From: Cellvibrio japonicus Ueda107
Lineage (GTDB): Bacteria > Pseudomonadota > Gammaproteobacteria > Pseudomonadales > Cellvibrionaceae
Reading direction: 5' to 3'
NCBI RefSeq assembly: GCF_000019225.1
Contig: NC_010995.1
Coordinates: 682,001-746,000, forward strand
DNA: 64,000 nt
Shown here: piece after piece, positions 54,059 to 63,363 of the stretch
Layout: every line of letters begins with the position of its first letter
Position numbering within the stretch: position 1 is the first letter of the stretch
The notes under the pieces: model-generated
Told to the model about the DNA's origin: nothing
The model's input: the letters and a program-made list of their open reading frames with translations, nothing else
The model's database searches: none
Program-made: the position numbers and the translations under genes

Positions 54059-55597
54059 ATGCAAAGAGTATTGGTTGCCGCTGTGGTTGCCGGTTTAGTG
54101 GCGTGCGCGCCTGCGCCTGAGTCTGGCCGCCCCGGCGAGGCGGTGTTTATGAAGCCCTGTCCCGGGTTTGCCGAGACAGGCAAGCCGGCGCTGGTCTATG
54201 GCGCACAATGCGGTGAATTGCTGTTGCGTGAAAATCCGGACGATCCCGCCAGTGCAGAAATCCGGGTGGCTATTTTGCGCTTGCCGGCGATTAATCCCTC
54301 GCCCCAGAAAGATCCCCTGTTCCTGATCCAGGGTGGCCCGGGTGGCTCGTCAATTGATATGGCGGAGCAGGTGCTCCAGACCTTTGCCGATGTGCGTAAA
54401 AACCGCGACCTGGTGTTTGTGGATCAGCGCGGTACCGGTCAATCAAATCCGCTCAACTGTGCTGAACAGGATGAAGCAGATATGCAATTGCCAGAGCAGG
54501 AGCAGGCACAGCGGCATTTCGCCCGGATGCGCGCCTGTGGTGAACAGTACGCTGCCCAGGTGCCGTTTTATACCACGCCCTATGCCGTGGCCGATCTGGA
54601 TGCTGTGCGTGCAGCCCTGGGTTACGAGCAGATTAACCTGTGGGGTGGCTCCTACGGTTCGCGGGTGGTACTGGAATATATGCGCACCCGGCCTGAGCGC
54701 TTGCGCGCTGTGGTTATGGATGGCCTGGCACCTGTGCAGATTGCCCTGCCTAAATATTTTGCACGGGATGCCAGTACAGCGCTGCAGGCGCTCAATAAGG
54801 AATGTACACAGCAGCCACAATGTGCAGAGCAGTATGGCGATTTGATGCAGCAGGCAGATGCCATACTGGCTTATCTGCGCAAGCAGCAAGCGCGGGGTTC
54901 TCCTGTGCGTGTCGACTATGAGCATCCCCGCAACCAGCAGCGTGAAATATTATGGTTAACGCCGCGTAATTTTTCGTCGCTGGTTTTTATGTCCCTTTAC
55001 TCGCGCGATTTAACGGTACTCTTGCCGCAAGCCCTGCATAAGGCTGCACAACAGGATTATCGTTTGTTAGCCTCACTCCATGCACTGGCCAGTGCACAGA
55101 CGGCCTTTATCAAGGTCAGTGAAGGCATGCGCTACAGTGTTGTGTGCAATGAGGATGCCCGTTTTATTACGGCGGATGATCTTGCGCAGGGCCATCTGTT
55201 TTTGGGAATGGATATGCTGTATGAGTTCGGCGAAATCTGCGCACACTGGCCCAAAGCAGAGGTGCCTGACCGTTATTTTGGGCCGGTTGTCAGCGATGTT
55301 CCCGCCTTGTTGTTATCCGGTGGTTACGATCCCGTGACTCCGTACACCTGGGCGGAACAGGTGGCCGCTCATTTATCGCAGGCTTCGTTATTGGCGGCGC
55401 CGGGTGGAAATCACATTGTGTCCACCGATGGCTGTGTGCCGCAAATTATCACGCAATTTATTGAGCAGGGTGGTATAGGGACGATGAATACCGAATGTAT
55501 TACGCGTATTAAGCCCTTGCCCTTGGTGTTGGGGGCAAACGAAAAAAAATCCAGCGCCGGCAGTAGCGCCGGTTCGAGTGAGAGTGTACAACCATGA
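54059..55597 (+). CDS. S33-family alpha/beta-hydrolase lipoprotein (tripeptidyl aminopeptidase-like)
   Basis: 512 residues from the ATG at 54059 (AAGGA upstream). Lipobox with Cys16 (AGLVAC), so it is membrane-anchored in the periplasm. HGG-type oxyanion region LIQGGPGGSS, nucleophile Ser198 in WGGSYGSR, acid LLSGGYDPVTP, His GGNHIV, matching TAP-type proline/tripeptidyl peptidases. It may trim peptides exported or sensed by the neighbouring ABC systems. Its stop overlaps the next ATPase (ATGA). Confidence 0.88.
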   Translation: MQRVLVAAVVAGLVACAPAPESGRPGEAVFMKPCPGFAETGKPALVYGAQCGELLLRENPDDPASAEIRVAILRLPAINPSPQKDPLFLIQGGPGGSSIDMAEQVLQTFADVRKNRDLVFVDQRGTGQSNPLNCAEQDEADMQLPEQEQAQRHFARMRACGEQYAAQVPFYTTPYAVADLDAVRAALGYEQINLWGGSYGSRVVLEYMRTRPERLRAVVMDGLAPVQIALPKYFARDASTALQALNKECTQQPQCAEQYGDLMQQADAILAYLRKQQARGSPVRVDYEHPRNQQREILWLTPRNFSSLVFMSLYSRDLTVLLPQALHKAAQQDYRLLASLHALASAQTAFIKVSEGMRYSVVCNEDARFITADDLAQGHLFLGMDMLYEFGEICAHWPKAEVPDRYFGPVVSDVPALLLSGGYDPVTPYTWAEQVAAHLSQASLLAAPGGNHIVSTDGCVPQIITQFIEQGGIGTMNTECITRIKPLPLVLGANEKKSSAGSSAGSSESVQP

Positions 55598-56361
55598 TCC
55601 GTATCCAGCATCTCTCCAAAACATTCGGCGGCACTAAAAAACAGCCGTTGATTCGCGCACTGGATAATGTCTCGCTGGAATTACGCGACGGCGAAATTAC
55701 CGGGCTATTGGGCCTGAATGGCGCCGGTAAATCTACGCTGATGCGCTTGATATATGGCTTACTGGAGCCCAGTGCCGGCGATATTGTTATTGATGGTCTT
55801 GATGTGCGCACTGACCCGGATGAAGCGCGCAAACACCTGGGGGTATTACCGGATGATACCGGACTCTACAAGCGTCTCACCTCGCGTGAAAATATCCGTT
55901 ATTTCGGTGAGTTGCAGGGTTTGCGCGGTGCCGCATTGGAAGCGGGCATTGAGCAGTTGATCGGTTGGTTGGGAATGGAAACTATTGCCGATCGGCGCGC
56001 AGAAGGCTTTTCCCTGGGCGAGCGTATGAAGACGGCCCTGGCCCGTGCCCTGGTGCACCAGCCAAAGCATGTTTTACTGGATGAGCCAACCAACGGCCTG
56101 GATGTGATTACCACGCGCTCGGTGCGTCGTTTGTTGCACGAATTAAAGGACCAGGGGCGCTGCGTATTATTTTCGAGTCATTTAATGCATGAAGTCAGCG
56201 GGCTTTGTGATCGTATCCTGGTCATCGCCCAGGGGCGTATTTGCGCAGATGGTAATTTGGCGGCCATTCTGGAGACGGGCCAGGCCAGTAACCTGGAAGA
56301 TGCTTTTGTGAACCTGGTACAAACGGCTGCAAAGCAGGAGGCTGACCATGTTGCCGCTTAA
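55594..56361 (+). CDS. natA: NatA-type ABC transporter ATPase
   Basis: 255 residues. Walker A GLLGLNGAGKST, signature FSLGERMKTALARALVHQP, Walker B VLLDEPTNGLD, H-loop FSSHLMHEV. Similar in kind to NatA of the Na+ efflux NatAB pair and other ABC-2 exporters; the symbol marks the family, not proven sodium export. ATGA coupling to the peptidase and a 14-base overlap with the permease. Confidence 0.85.
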   Translation: MIRIQHLSKTFGGTKKQPLIRALDNVSLELRDGEITGLLGLNGAGKSTLMRLIYGLLEPSAGDIVIDGLDVRTDPDEARKHLGVLPDDTGLYKRLTSRENIRYFGELQGLRGAALEAGIEQLIGWLGMETIADRRAEGFSLGERMKTALARALVHQPKHVLLDEPTNGLDVITTRSVRRLLHELKDQGRCVLFSSHLMHEVSGLCDRILVIAQGRICADGNLAAILETGQASNLEDAFVNLVQTAAKQEADHVAA

Positions 56362-57538
56362 AACCCTGTGGATTATTTTCAGGAAGGAGTGGTGCGATGC
56401 CCTGCGCGATAAGCGCAGCCTGCGCATGGCATTCCTGCCGCCGGTGTATTTTGCCGCTGTCTTTGTGGCGAGTGTGCTGTTTATTATCCATCTCAAAAAT
56501 ACCAGCACGGCCAGTGTCAGTGAGCCTCTCCAATTGCCGGTCTACGGTGCTGAGCACCTGCCGGCGATGATGGATTGGCTGGAAGAAAAGGGGATTCGTG
56601 TCAAGCCGGCCGGGGAAGATGCCTACGCGCAAGTTGAGCAGAAAAAACTGGACTATGCCCTGATCATCCCCGCTGAGGCGGCGGACCAGTTTGCAACGGG
56701 TGAGTCGGCCACTGTATGGCTGGTGCATGATGCAACCAATAATAAAATCCAGGGCAGCCTTGGTTTTATTCGCCAGCAGCTATGGAGTTGGAATGGTCGT
56801 ATGGGGAGTTTGCGCTTATTGGCCCGCGGTATATCCCCTTCTGTCGTGAACCCGGTTTATGTGCGCGAAATGAACATTGCCAGCGATGAAAAAATGGGGC
56901 TCATGGTGATGCTGAGCTTGCCCATGTTTTTAGTGTTGCTGGCATTTATTGGCAGCGTCGGTTTTTCAGCCGACATGACCGCGGGGGAGCGCGAGCGCCG
57001 CTCGCTGGAATCACTGCTGATTACACCGGCAACATCGCTGGCGATTATTGGTGGCAAATGGTTAACCAGCCTGGCGATTACCCTGCTGGTGCTATTGTTG
57101 GAAGTGTTATTGCTCGCAATTGCCTTTGCCTATGTGCCATTCAACGAGTTGGGGCTGCGGGTAAATGTGTCTATTGCGGATTTGCTGGTGATTTTTGTGA
57201 TGCTGGTGCCCTTGGCGGTACTGGCTATCGCTCTGCAGTTGAGCATTGCAATCTTCGCCCGTTCCTTTAAGGATGCGCAGACCTACATTGGTTTATTGGT
57301 GTTTATTCCCATGATTCCCATGTTCTATACCCTGTTTAATCCAGGTGCCTATGAACCCTGGTTTAACTGGATACCGGTACTTGGGCATCAGGCGATGGTA
57401 AAAGAGTTACTCATCGGCAGCGGATTTAGCTGGTGGCCTTTAGCGCAGTTCTGGATAGTGTCCCTGCCATTGACCATAGGGATGTTGTTATTTACTGCGC
57501 GTCAATTGCGCAAACCCAAGATCGTCTACGGAGTGTAG
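56348..57538 (+). CDS. natB: NatB-type ABC-2 permease
   Basis: 396 residues. One N-terminal helix (FLPPVYFAAVFVASVLFII), a ~150-residue extracytoplasmic domain, then five helices in the ABC-2 arrangement with the conserved SADMTAGERERRSLESLLITP coupling motif near 215. Last gene of the operon. The partner ATPase overlaps it by 14 bases. Substrate unknown. Confidence 0.85.
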   Translation: MLPLKTLWIIFRKEWCDALRDKRSLRMAFLPPVYFAAVFVASVLFIIHLKNTSTASVSEPLQLPVYGAEHLPAMMDWLEEKGIRVKPAGEDAYAQVEQKKLDYALIIPAEAADQFATGESATVWLVHDATNNKIQGSLGFIRQQLWSWNGRMGSLRLLARGISPSVVNPVYVREMNIASDEKMGLMVMLSLPMFLVLLAFIGSVGFSADMTAGERERRSLESLLITPATSLAIIGGKWLTSLAITLLVLLLEVLLLAIAFAYVPFNELGLRVNVSIADLLVIFVMLVPLAVLAIALQLSIAIFARSFKDAQTYIGLLVFIPMIPMFYTLFNPGAYEPWFNWIPVLGHQAMVKELLIGSGFSWWPLAQFWIVSLPLTIGMLLFTARQLRKPKIVYGV

Positions 57539-57548
57539 TGCTGTGCGG

Positions 57549-57574
57549 CCCCCTTTCCCGGTTGGGAAAGGGGG
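57549..57574. repeat. Perfect 11-bp hairpin at operon end
   Basis: CCCCCTTTCCC (57549-57559), loop GGTT, GGGAAAGGGGG (57564-57574), between convergent genes and 10 bases after the permease stop. No T run follows on either strand, so termination strength is uncertain. Confidence 0.75.
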
Positions 57575-57582
57575 AGCTGGAG

Positions 57583-58143
57583 TCATGACTGTGGCGGTTG
57601 AGTTGCCTGAAAATGGGTATAACCCTGCGCCCCCTGGTAAAACTGCTCCAAATTCCCATACCCGGAAAAATCCACGCGCTTGCGGAGTTTTGCCCAACCC
57701 ATAAAGCAGGCGAGGCGAAGCTGCACATCATTGTAAGGGGCATGGTCTGGCAGGTTAAATTGGTTGAGTTCCGCCAGGGCTGACTCGATGCGAGCTGCCT
57801 GGCGTTGCAAATACGGAACCTGCGCGATCACAACGCCATCGCGTTCGAGAAAAAATAGATTGACGCAAGACTCCAGCGCTGTGTTAACCAGGCATAATTG
57901 GTCAAGCTCCCGTGCATCGGCACAAAATGCCTGCCCGGCTTTTTCGCGCAAATATTGAATAATCGAACTGGAGTCGGTGAGAAATACATCGCCATCGGCC
58001 AGGAACGGGACGCGTTTCGTGGGCGATTGTACGGCACTGCCTGCTTGATCCGTTTCGATAAACTCACATGCCTGTGCAGTTTCCAGCAGCACAATCCGGC
58101 AGTGTCGTACAAAAGGAGAGGTATAACTTCCGTAAAGCTTCAT
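57583..58143 (-). CDS. Glutathione S-transferase family protein
   Basis: 186 residues. Thioredoxin-like N-terminal domain (MKLYGSYTSPFVRHCRIVLLE, cis-Pro KRVPFLADGD, TDSSSIIQYL with the glutathione-binding SS) and an all-helical C-terminal domain. The catalytic Ser/Cys region is SPFVRH. It conjugates or reduces unknown electrophiles. In a short minus-strand pair with the DUF4440 gene, 26 bases apart. Confidence 0.9.
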   Translation of the reverse strand: MKLYGSYTSPFVRHCRIVLLETAQACEFIETDQAGSAVQSPTKRVPFLADGDVFLTDSSSIIQYLREKAGQAFCADARELDQLCLVNTALESCVNLFFLERDGVVIAQVPYLQRQAARIESALAELNQFNLPDHAPYNDVQLRLACFMGWAKLRKRVDFSGYGNLEQFYQGAQGYTHFQATQPPQS

Positions 58144-58169
58144 AACATTCTCGCCACAGTGAGGAAATA

Positions 58170-58646
58170 TCAGGGGTTCTTCGGCGGATATTTAAACGCC
58201 TGGCGCGCCAGTAACTTCCACTCGCCATCCTGCAACTGCCACACCAGTAAAATACCCAGGTGAATCGTGTTGGGTACCCCGCCATCCTTAATGTCGGCAT
58301 GCAGGTCATGGCGCACCAGGGCAACGTCGCCGGACAGGCTGATATGCTGGTTTTTTAACTCGATGGTGACAAAGTCAGAGCTGCCGCTTTCCAGTTTGTG
58401 GATGAATTCCGCCTTATTCTCAACCAGTCCACCGGAATGGCCATAGCTCAATTTCGCGGCGGCTAATTTATCCAGTTGTTTGGCATCACCCGCAATCATG
58501 GCCAGGCGCAAGGCCTCAACTTGTTGCTCAACAGCGTTGACCGCTGTATCCGGCTTATCGGCGGCCAGGGCCGGAAAGCTAAGGATTGTGCTTGCAATCA
58601 ATACCAGTGTTAACAGGCCTGAACGGCAAAAAGATACAAAAGACAT
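58170..58646 (-). CDS. Secreted DUF4440/SnoaL-like protein
   Basis: 158 residues with a signal peptide (1-~29, to ALAADK). The remainder is an NTF2-like cone fold: VEALRLAMIAGDAKQLDKL, LSYGHSGGLVENKAEFI, LVWQLQDGEWKLLARQAFKYP, typical of DUF4440. Ligand or reaction unknown. It sits just upstream of the GST gene. Confidence 0.85.
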   Translation of the reverse strand: MSFVSFCRSGLLTLVLIASTILSFPALAADKPDTAVNAVEQQVEALRLAMIAGDAKQLDKLAAAKLSYGHSGGLVENKAEFIHKLESGSSDFVTIELKNQHISLSGDVALVRHDLHADIKDGGVPNTIHLGILLVWQLQDGEWKLLARQAFKYPPKNP

Positions 58647-58902
58647 GGTTTATCTCCGGTGATCAATATTCTTGTTGTAGGTGTCAGGGATTGCCGATAG
58701 CAAGGAATTGTAGCGGGTGTTACCGACATTGTGTTGCAACTTTCAGGGGAATATGAGATTCGCGACTGTCAAAACAGCGTGATATTCCAAGACGGTTTTT
58801 GACTTTTGCTGTGCGGATGTCGAGACTGTAGCAAGCATGAAACCACAGGGGCCTTGGCCGTTGCGATAGTGCTTTCGAGATAATGCATAAGGGAGCGTTG
58901 TT

Positions 58903-59265
58903 ATGCGGAATCTACCTTCCCCTTCCCCTCGCTTGTCCAACCCTGGGCCTTCGGCCGATTCCCCCAACATCGCTGGCTCACGCCTGCCCGGGCGAACCCC
59001 ATTGGCGCAGCGATTACAGCAGCTTAGCCAGGACAAGCGCGGCCAACAAAAGGCCATTCCTATTGACCTGGGGCGCTACCTGAATGAGTTGCAATTGCTT
59101 GCCTTGCATAGCCTGGAGAGTTTTGGCTGGCAACTGTGGTTTATTCGTCGGCCTTTGTTTATGCAGCCGATCGCCGTGGTCAGTAATCCGGATTCCAGCC
59201 GGCATGCCGTGTTGGAGGTGGATGGCTCCATTAATATCCAATCGGGTATTCAGCTGCGCACTTGA
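58903..59265 (+). CDS. Small conserved hypothetical protein
   Basis: 120 residues, ATG with GGGAG 12 bases upstream. Disordered Pro/Ser-rich start (NLPSPSPRLSNPG), then a compact part: LNELQLLALHSLESFGW, LWFIRRPLFMQPIAVV and a final RHAVLEVDGSI. No signal peptide or membrane segment. The FIRRPLF...VLEVDG pattern reminds me of small uncharacterised gammaproteobacterial proteins, without a known role. Confidence 0.6.
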   Translation: MRNLPSPSPRLSNPGPSADSPNIAGSRLPGRTPLAQRLQQLSQDKRGQQKAIPIDLGRYLNELQLLALHSLESFGWQLWFIRRPLFMQPIAVVSNPDSSRHAVLEVDGSINIQSGIQLRT

Positions 59266-59343
59266 GCTATGGCGGCTAAGGTTCAGCAGGCATTCATCGC
59301 CGCGGTCCTAGCATCAAAGCCTTACCATCAGGGGGTTGATGCT

Positions 59344-59856
59344 ATGCAGATAATACGTGTCTTTGTGTTGGCTATTGCGACGATTCTGGGCTTGAGTGCC
59401 TGTCATGAGGATGATGGTGTTGCCCCTGAAGACTATGTTCCCCACCTTTATCGTTTCGATATTATTGATAGCTATGATCAGGACACAGCACGACCTGGCT
59501 ATGGTGACCTGGCATTAAATCCTTATCTGTATGATGGGCTCTTTGAAATTTTCTGGCAGGTTAACAGCCTCGAAGATTATCGGATGACCCTGCGTGTTAA
59601 TGACCGCCCCTCAATTACAACCAGTTTGGCAGTACACAGTGAAGTCTGTGGCCAGGGGCGGTGGTGTGACCAGGGTGGTAGTTTGATTTGTGAATACACC
59701 AGCGATTACTACCTGTCGTGCGATAACTCCGGGCGGCTGGTTGATATTGTGAATCTCTTCTCGCAAGTACCCGATGATCTCTACCTGTTTCTTGAAGTAT
59801 GTGATCGCGACTCCAGTTATTGTGAATACGATTATTATCCGGTTCGCTTTGAATAA
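59344..59856 (+). CDS. Small acidic lipoprotein of unknown function
   Basis: 170 residues from the ATG at 59344. Lipobox ILGLSAC with Cys near 20. The mature part is strongly acidic and Tyr/Asp-rich, with six further Cys in spaced pairs (SEVCGQGRWCDQGG, LICEYTSDYYLSCD, LEVCDRDSSYCEYD), suggesting disulfides. Periplasmic or outer-membrane anchored. No family recognised. Confidence 0.7.
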   Translation: MQIIRVFVLAIATILGLSACHEDDGVAPEDYVPHLYRFDIIDSYDQDTARPGYGDLALNPYLYDGLFEIFWQVNSLEDYRMTLRVNDRPSITTSLAVHSEVCGQGRWCDQGGSLICEYTSDYYLSCDNSGRLVDIVNLFSQVPDDLYLFLEVCDRDSSYCEYDYYPVRFE

Positions 59857-59908
59857 TCAGGCCAGGAGTTATGGGTGGCCAGTGCAGGCCGCCCAGCTCC
59901 TCCGTATT

Positions 59909-60241
59909 TTATACGCTGCAAAATTCCGCTATTTTTTCATCGACCCGCTCGGTTGATTTTTCATTTTTTTGCTGCCGCCAGAATTGGCACTCCACACTGT
60001 TCTCACGGGCTTTTTGCAACTTTTCCTGGCGCTCCTGCTGTGCCCTTTCTTCCAGCTTATCTTCGCGGCGACGCTCTGCCTCGGCATAGAAATCGTTTTT
60101 AGGCGTGATATGGGCGTCACTGTCCTGGGTTGATTCGTAAGTCTCTGTCGCTAAGGGCTCGCGTGTTAAGGTGAAAACAAAACCTGCACCAACAAGCAGA
60201 AAGAGTCCAATAATAATTTTGGGGTTGGAGAAAGAGGGCAT
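59909..60241 (-). CDS. Small single-pass membrane protein with charged coiled coil
   Basis: 110 residues. One N-terminal membrane helix (IIIGLFLLVGAGFVFTL, ~9-25), then a highly charged helix rich in Glu, Arg and Gln (~55-85) and a short tail with two Cys (VECQFW, AEFCSV). No family recognised. The reading frame is open and codon use resembles neighbours, but there is no clear operon partner. Confidence 0.55.
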   Translation of the reverse strand: MPSFSNPKIIIGLFLLVGAGFVFTLTREPLATETYESTQDSDAHITPKNDFYAEAERRREDKLEERAQQERQEKLQKARENSVECQFWRQQKNEKSTERVDEKIAEFCSV

Positions 60242-60627
60242 CCTGACGATTCCTTTGTAATAGCTATCGAGTCATTCGGTTCCTTGGAAAAACAAGGCTA
60301 ATCCGGGGACTGTGGAGACAATATGCAATGCGCCCTGTACACGAATATCACACGGGTTTATGAACGATGGTCTGGCGGCAATTCCAGCTGTTTGGTATGG
60401 GGCAGAAAGCCGGTGCATCATAATAAAAATCAACACCTATGTGAACTGGTTTGCATTTCGTGAGGTCGTTTTTGTGCATCCCCTGTAGACGCTATGCGTT
60501 ATATCAGGGCATATAAAATTCGAGTTGTAAAAAGTTCCGGCAGGTAACTCAACCTTTTCTTATCAAGTCTACATTTTTGCTGTGCATCTGTTATAAAAAA
60601 TGCAGGTTTTTGGTTTTTTATTGGTGG

Positions 60628-60644
60628 TTGGCGCGAATCCTGCA
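60628..60644 (+). promoter_or_regulatory. Sigma-54 promoter of the exopolysaccharide cluster
   Basis: TTGGCGCGAATCCTGCA matches the consensus YTGGCACGRNNNTTGCW except for G in place of the first A and C in place of the first T of the -12. Spacing is exact. The start would be near 60655, 69 bases before the ATG. The rest of 60242-60723 shows no gene. Confidence 0.65.
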
Positions 60645-60723
60645 AATAGTCTCTGGCAAGTCGGTAACTCGCAAACGTCTTTGCTTGCAACAGCAATAGC
60701 AGTCATTTGCACGGAGAGTAGTT

Positions 60724-62180
60724 ATGGGCAGTCAGCAACTCAGAGACGCGGTGATTAATCCCATCGCACTCACATCGCAGCCGCCGGTTATCCGGCTGCA
60801 TCACTCCAAAATCCTCGCGTTATTTCGCGCATTGGACAGCCTCCTGATTGCCGCCATTTTATGGTCTTGCGTTACCCTGCTGGGAATACGCTGGACCAAT
60901 GAGCACACCATCCTGGGCTTGAGCGCGATTGTGTTATTTGGCTTTTTTGCCGAGGGCAACGAGGTGTATTACCTCTGGCGGGGGCACTCCATGGGCGGAC
61001 TGGCCAATCGTTTGTTCAGTGCATGGCTGGGTACCGCCATGGCGTTGCTGGTGGCCGTTTTGTTGATCGTCCCTTACACCCGCGACAACCTGCGCCCGAT
61101 TTTTTTCTGGGTGGCGTTAACACCGGCGGCCATTATTTCCATGCATGTGGCGCGCCGTGTTTTTCTGGCACATGTGCGCGCCAAACCGACGGAGCTGAGG
61201 CGGGTTGCCATCGTCGGCGCGACACACCTTGGCCAGCGCCTGGTGAAGTCCATGCAGGGAATGCCCTGGTTGGGCTATCGGGTGGTAGGGTTTTACGACG
61301 ACCGTGTCGCCGCTCCTGATAATGAGCGTCGCCTGGCCAGCGATGATGTCAATATCAACGGTGGCCTTGAACAGCTGTATACCGATGCACACGATGGCAA
61401 GGTCGATATTGTGTTTATTACCCTGCCCATGCGCGCGGAAATACGCATGCGCACTATGATCGAACGCCTCGCCGACACCACCGTATCGGCTTACCTGATC
61501 CCCGATGTATTCAGTTTCGATTTGCTGCATTCGCGCTTGACCTGCCTGCAGGGAATTCCTGCGCTCAGCATTTATGATTCACCGCTGGTTGATAACAGTT
61601 GGGCCAAGCGCGCGGAGGATATAGTGATCGGCTCGGCGATGTTGGCAATGCTGGCAATCCCGATGGCATTCATCGCACTGGGGGTAAAGCTGACTTCGTC
61701 GGGCCCGGTATTTTTCAAGCAAACCCGCTATGGCATGGGTGGTGAAAAAATCAAAGTGTGGAAGTTTCGCTCCATGACCGTGTGTGAGGATGGTTCCAAT
61801 GTATCCCAGGCTCAGCGTGCTGATCCGCGGGTTACGCCTTTCGGTAATTTCCTGCGCAAAACCTCGCTGGATGAGTTGCCGCAGTTATTCAATGTGATCA
61901 GTGGCAGTATGTCACTGGTGGGGCCGCGCCCCCATGCAGTGCGCACAACGAATATTATCGCACCCAGATCAAGGGCTATATGTTGCGCCATAAAGTCAAA
62001 CCGGGTATTACCGGGCTCGCGCAAATCAATGGCTATCGCGGTGAGACAGAAACCCTCGACAAAATGTCTGGCCGGATTGCCTATGACCTTGACTACATTC
62101 GCAATTGGTCATTGATGCTGGATATCAGGATCCTGTGGTTGACGCTGTTTCGCGGTTTTGTGGGAAAGCATGTGTATTAG
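60724..62180 (+). CDS. Undecaprenyl-phosphate glycosyl-phosphate transferase, frameshifted
   Basis: WcaJ/EpsB-type initiating enzyme of exopolysaccharide synthesis, transferring a sugar phosphate to undecaprenyl phosphate. Four N-terminal membrane helices, a CoA-binding-like middle (RRVAIVGATHLGQRL), then the catalytic domain (VFFKQTRYGMGGEKIKVWKFRSM, RKTSLDELPQLFNVISGSMS, VGPRPHAV). The frame then breaks: a single missing base near 61940 sends translation out of register to a stop at 62115. The adjoining frame continues the conserved C-terminus (HNEYYRTQIKGYM, KPGITGLAQINGYRGET, LRNWSLMLD-like, FRGFVGKHVY) to 62180. Either a true null allele or a base-call error. Confidence 0.85.
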
Positions 62181-63312
62181 CGGAAAAAAAGCGTATGTCG
62201 TTTCTGCACTGGCGCTATGGGTTATGACGTCTTGCGCCTGGGGCGACGATAAATTCAGCATAGGGTTGGGGGTGCGTGAATACTGGGACAGTAATTTTGC
62301 GCGCACCACTGACAAGGATGCGGAGCATTACACCCTGAGCAGTGCCAACCTGAAGGCCAGTCATCGTTATGGTCGCCAGCAATGGGCCTTGGGATTGCGC
62401 GGCCTGCGTTACGACCACGCCGAGCGCACTGACCTGGATACGGATTTTTATGATGGCAAGGCCAGTTGGCGCAGTACCTGGAGCCATCGTTTTAATACCC
62501 GCGTTGCCTGGGATCGTATGGCCTATGCGGTAGACCGCCTGGAGTTTGTTGGACAGGATGTTGTAGCCAGGGACGATGTGAATGTGCAGGTGAATTACGG
62601 CACTGGCGATCGCTTGAGTGTTGGGGTGGGGGCGCGACAAAGTGAACAGCGCCATTCGAACGACCTGCGCGATAGCCTTGATTTTGATGAAGAGGAAATC
62701 GCCGTGGAGGTGCGTTACCAAACGGCAGGCAAATCCCGGCTAAGCCTGCGCTTGCGCGATGGTAATCGGGTTTATCCCACTCCATCGTCGACGGATCCGC
62801 GCCAGCTGGATTTTGATTATCGCCAGGCTGAGTTGGACTTAACCTGGGTGTCGACAGAGAAGACACGGCTGCACCTGGTCGTTGGCCGCTTTGAGCGCGA
62901 TGGCGATACCAACAGTGGCACAGGAACCCAGGCAGAGGTGGAAGCACAATGGTCAGTCACGGAGAAATTTGCCTTGACCCTGAGTGTGAATCGCAGCGAA
63001 CCGGCGGTGGGGGAAACATCGGATTCACCGATTCGGGTAGATACCGGTGAAATAGGTTTACGCTGGCAACCGGCTTATGCCTGGTCGGTACAAACCAGTG
63101 CCCGATACAGCGAGCAGGCCTATCAGGCGCGCGCACTTGAACCCGCCAGGGATGAAGAAGTAAAAGCGTTTACCCCCCTGGCGGTCGTGTATCGGGTTTC
63201 AGATGCTGTCCACCTGCGCCTGGACAGCCAATGGGTTGAGCGGCGCTCGCCATTGTCCTACCGCAATATTGATTATGCGCTGGCCAGTATCGGATTGGCG
63301 ATGCAGTTTTAG
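62170..63312 (+). CDS. Outer-membrane beta-barrel protein of the polysaccharide cluster (EpsL-like)
   Basis: 380 residues from the ATG at 62170, which overlaps the end of the transferase frame by 11 bases. Signal peptide to SCAWGDD (~23). The rest is long amphipathic strands with alternating hydrophobic residues (SIGLGVREYWDSNFAR, WALGLRGLRYDHAE, AELDLTWVSTEKTRLHLVVGR) ending in IGLAMQF. This is the pattern of EpsL-type barrels found next to initiating transferases. A role in polymer passage through the outer membrane is plausible. Confidence 0.8.
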   Translation: MCISGKKAYVVSALALWVMTSCAWGDDKFSIGLGVREYWDSNFARTTDKDAEHYTLSSANLKASHRYGRQQWALGLRGLRYDHAERTDLDTDFYDGKASWRSTWSHRFNTRVAWDRMAYAVDRLEFVGQDVVARDDVNVQVNYGTGDRLSVGVGARQSEQRHSNDLRDSLDFDEEEIAVEVRYQTAGKSRLSLRLRDGNRVYPTPSSTDPRQLDFDYRQAELDLTWVSTEKTRLHLVVGRFERDGDTNSGTGTQAEVEAQWSVTEKFALTLSVNRSEPAVGETSDSPIRVDTGEIGLRWQPAYAWSVQTSARYSEQAYQARALEPARDEEVKAFTPLAVVYRVSDAVHLRLDSQWVERRSPLSYRNIDYALASIGLAMQF

Positions 63313-63363
63313 TAGCCTGTAGAACGAATATCGTGGGGAATTTATCCGGGAGGTTTTGCAGTC

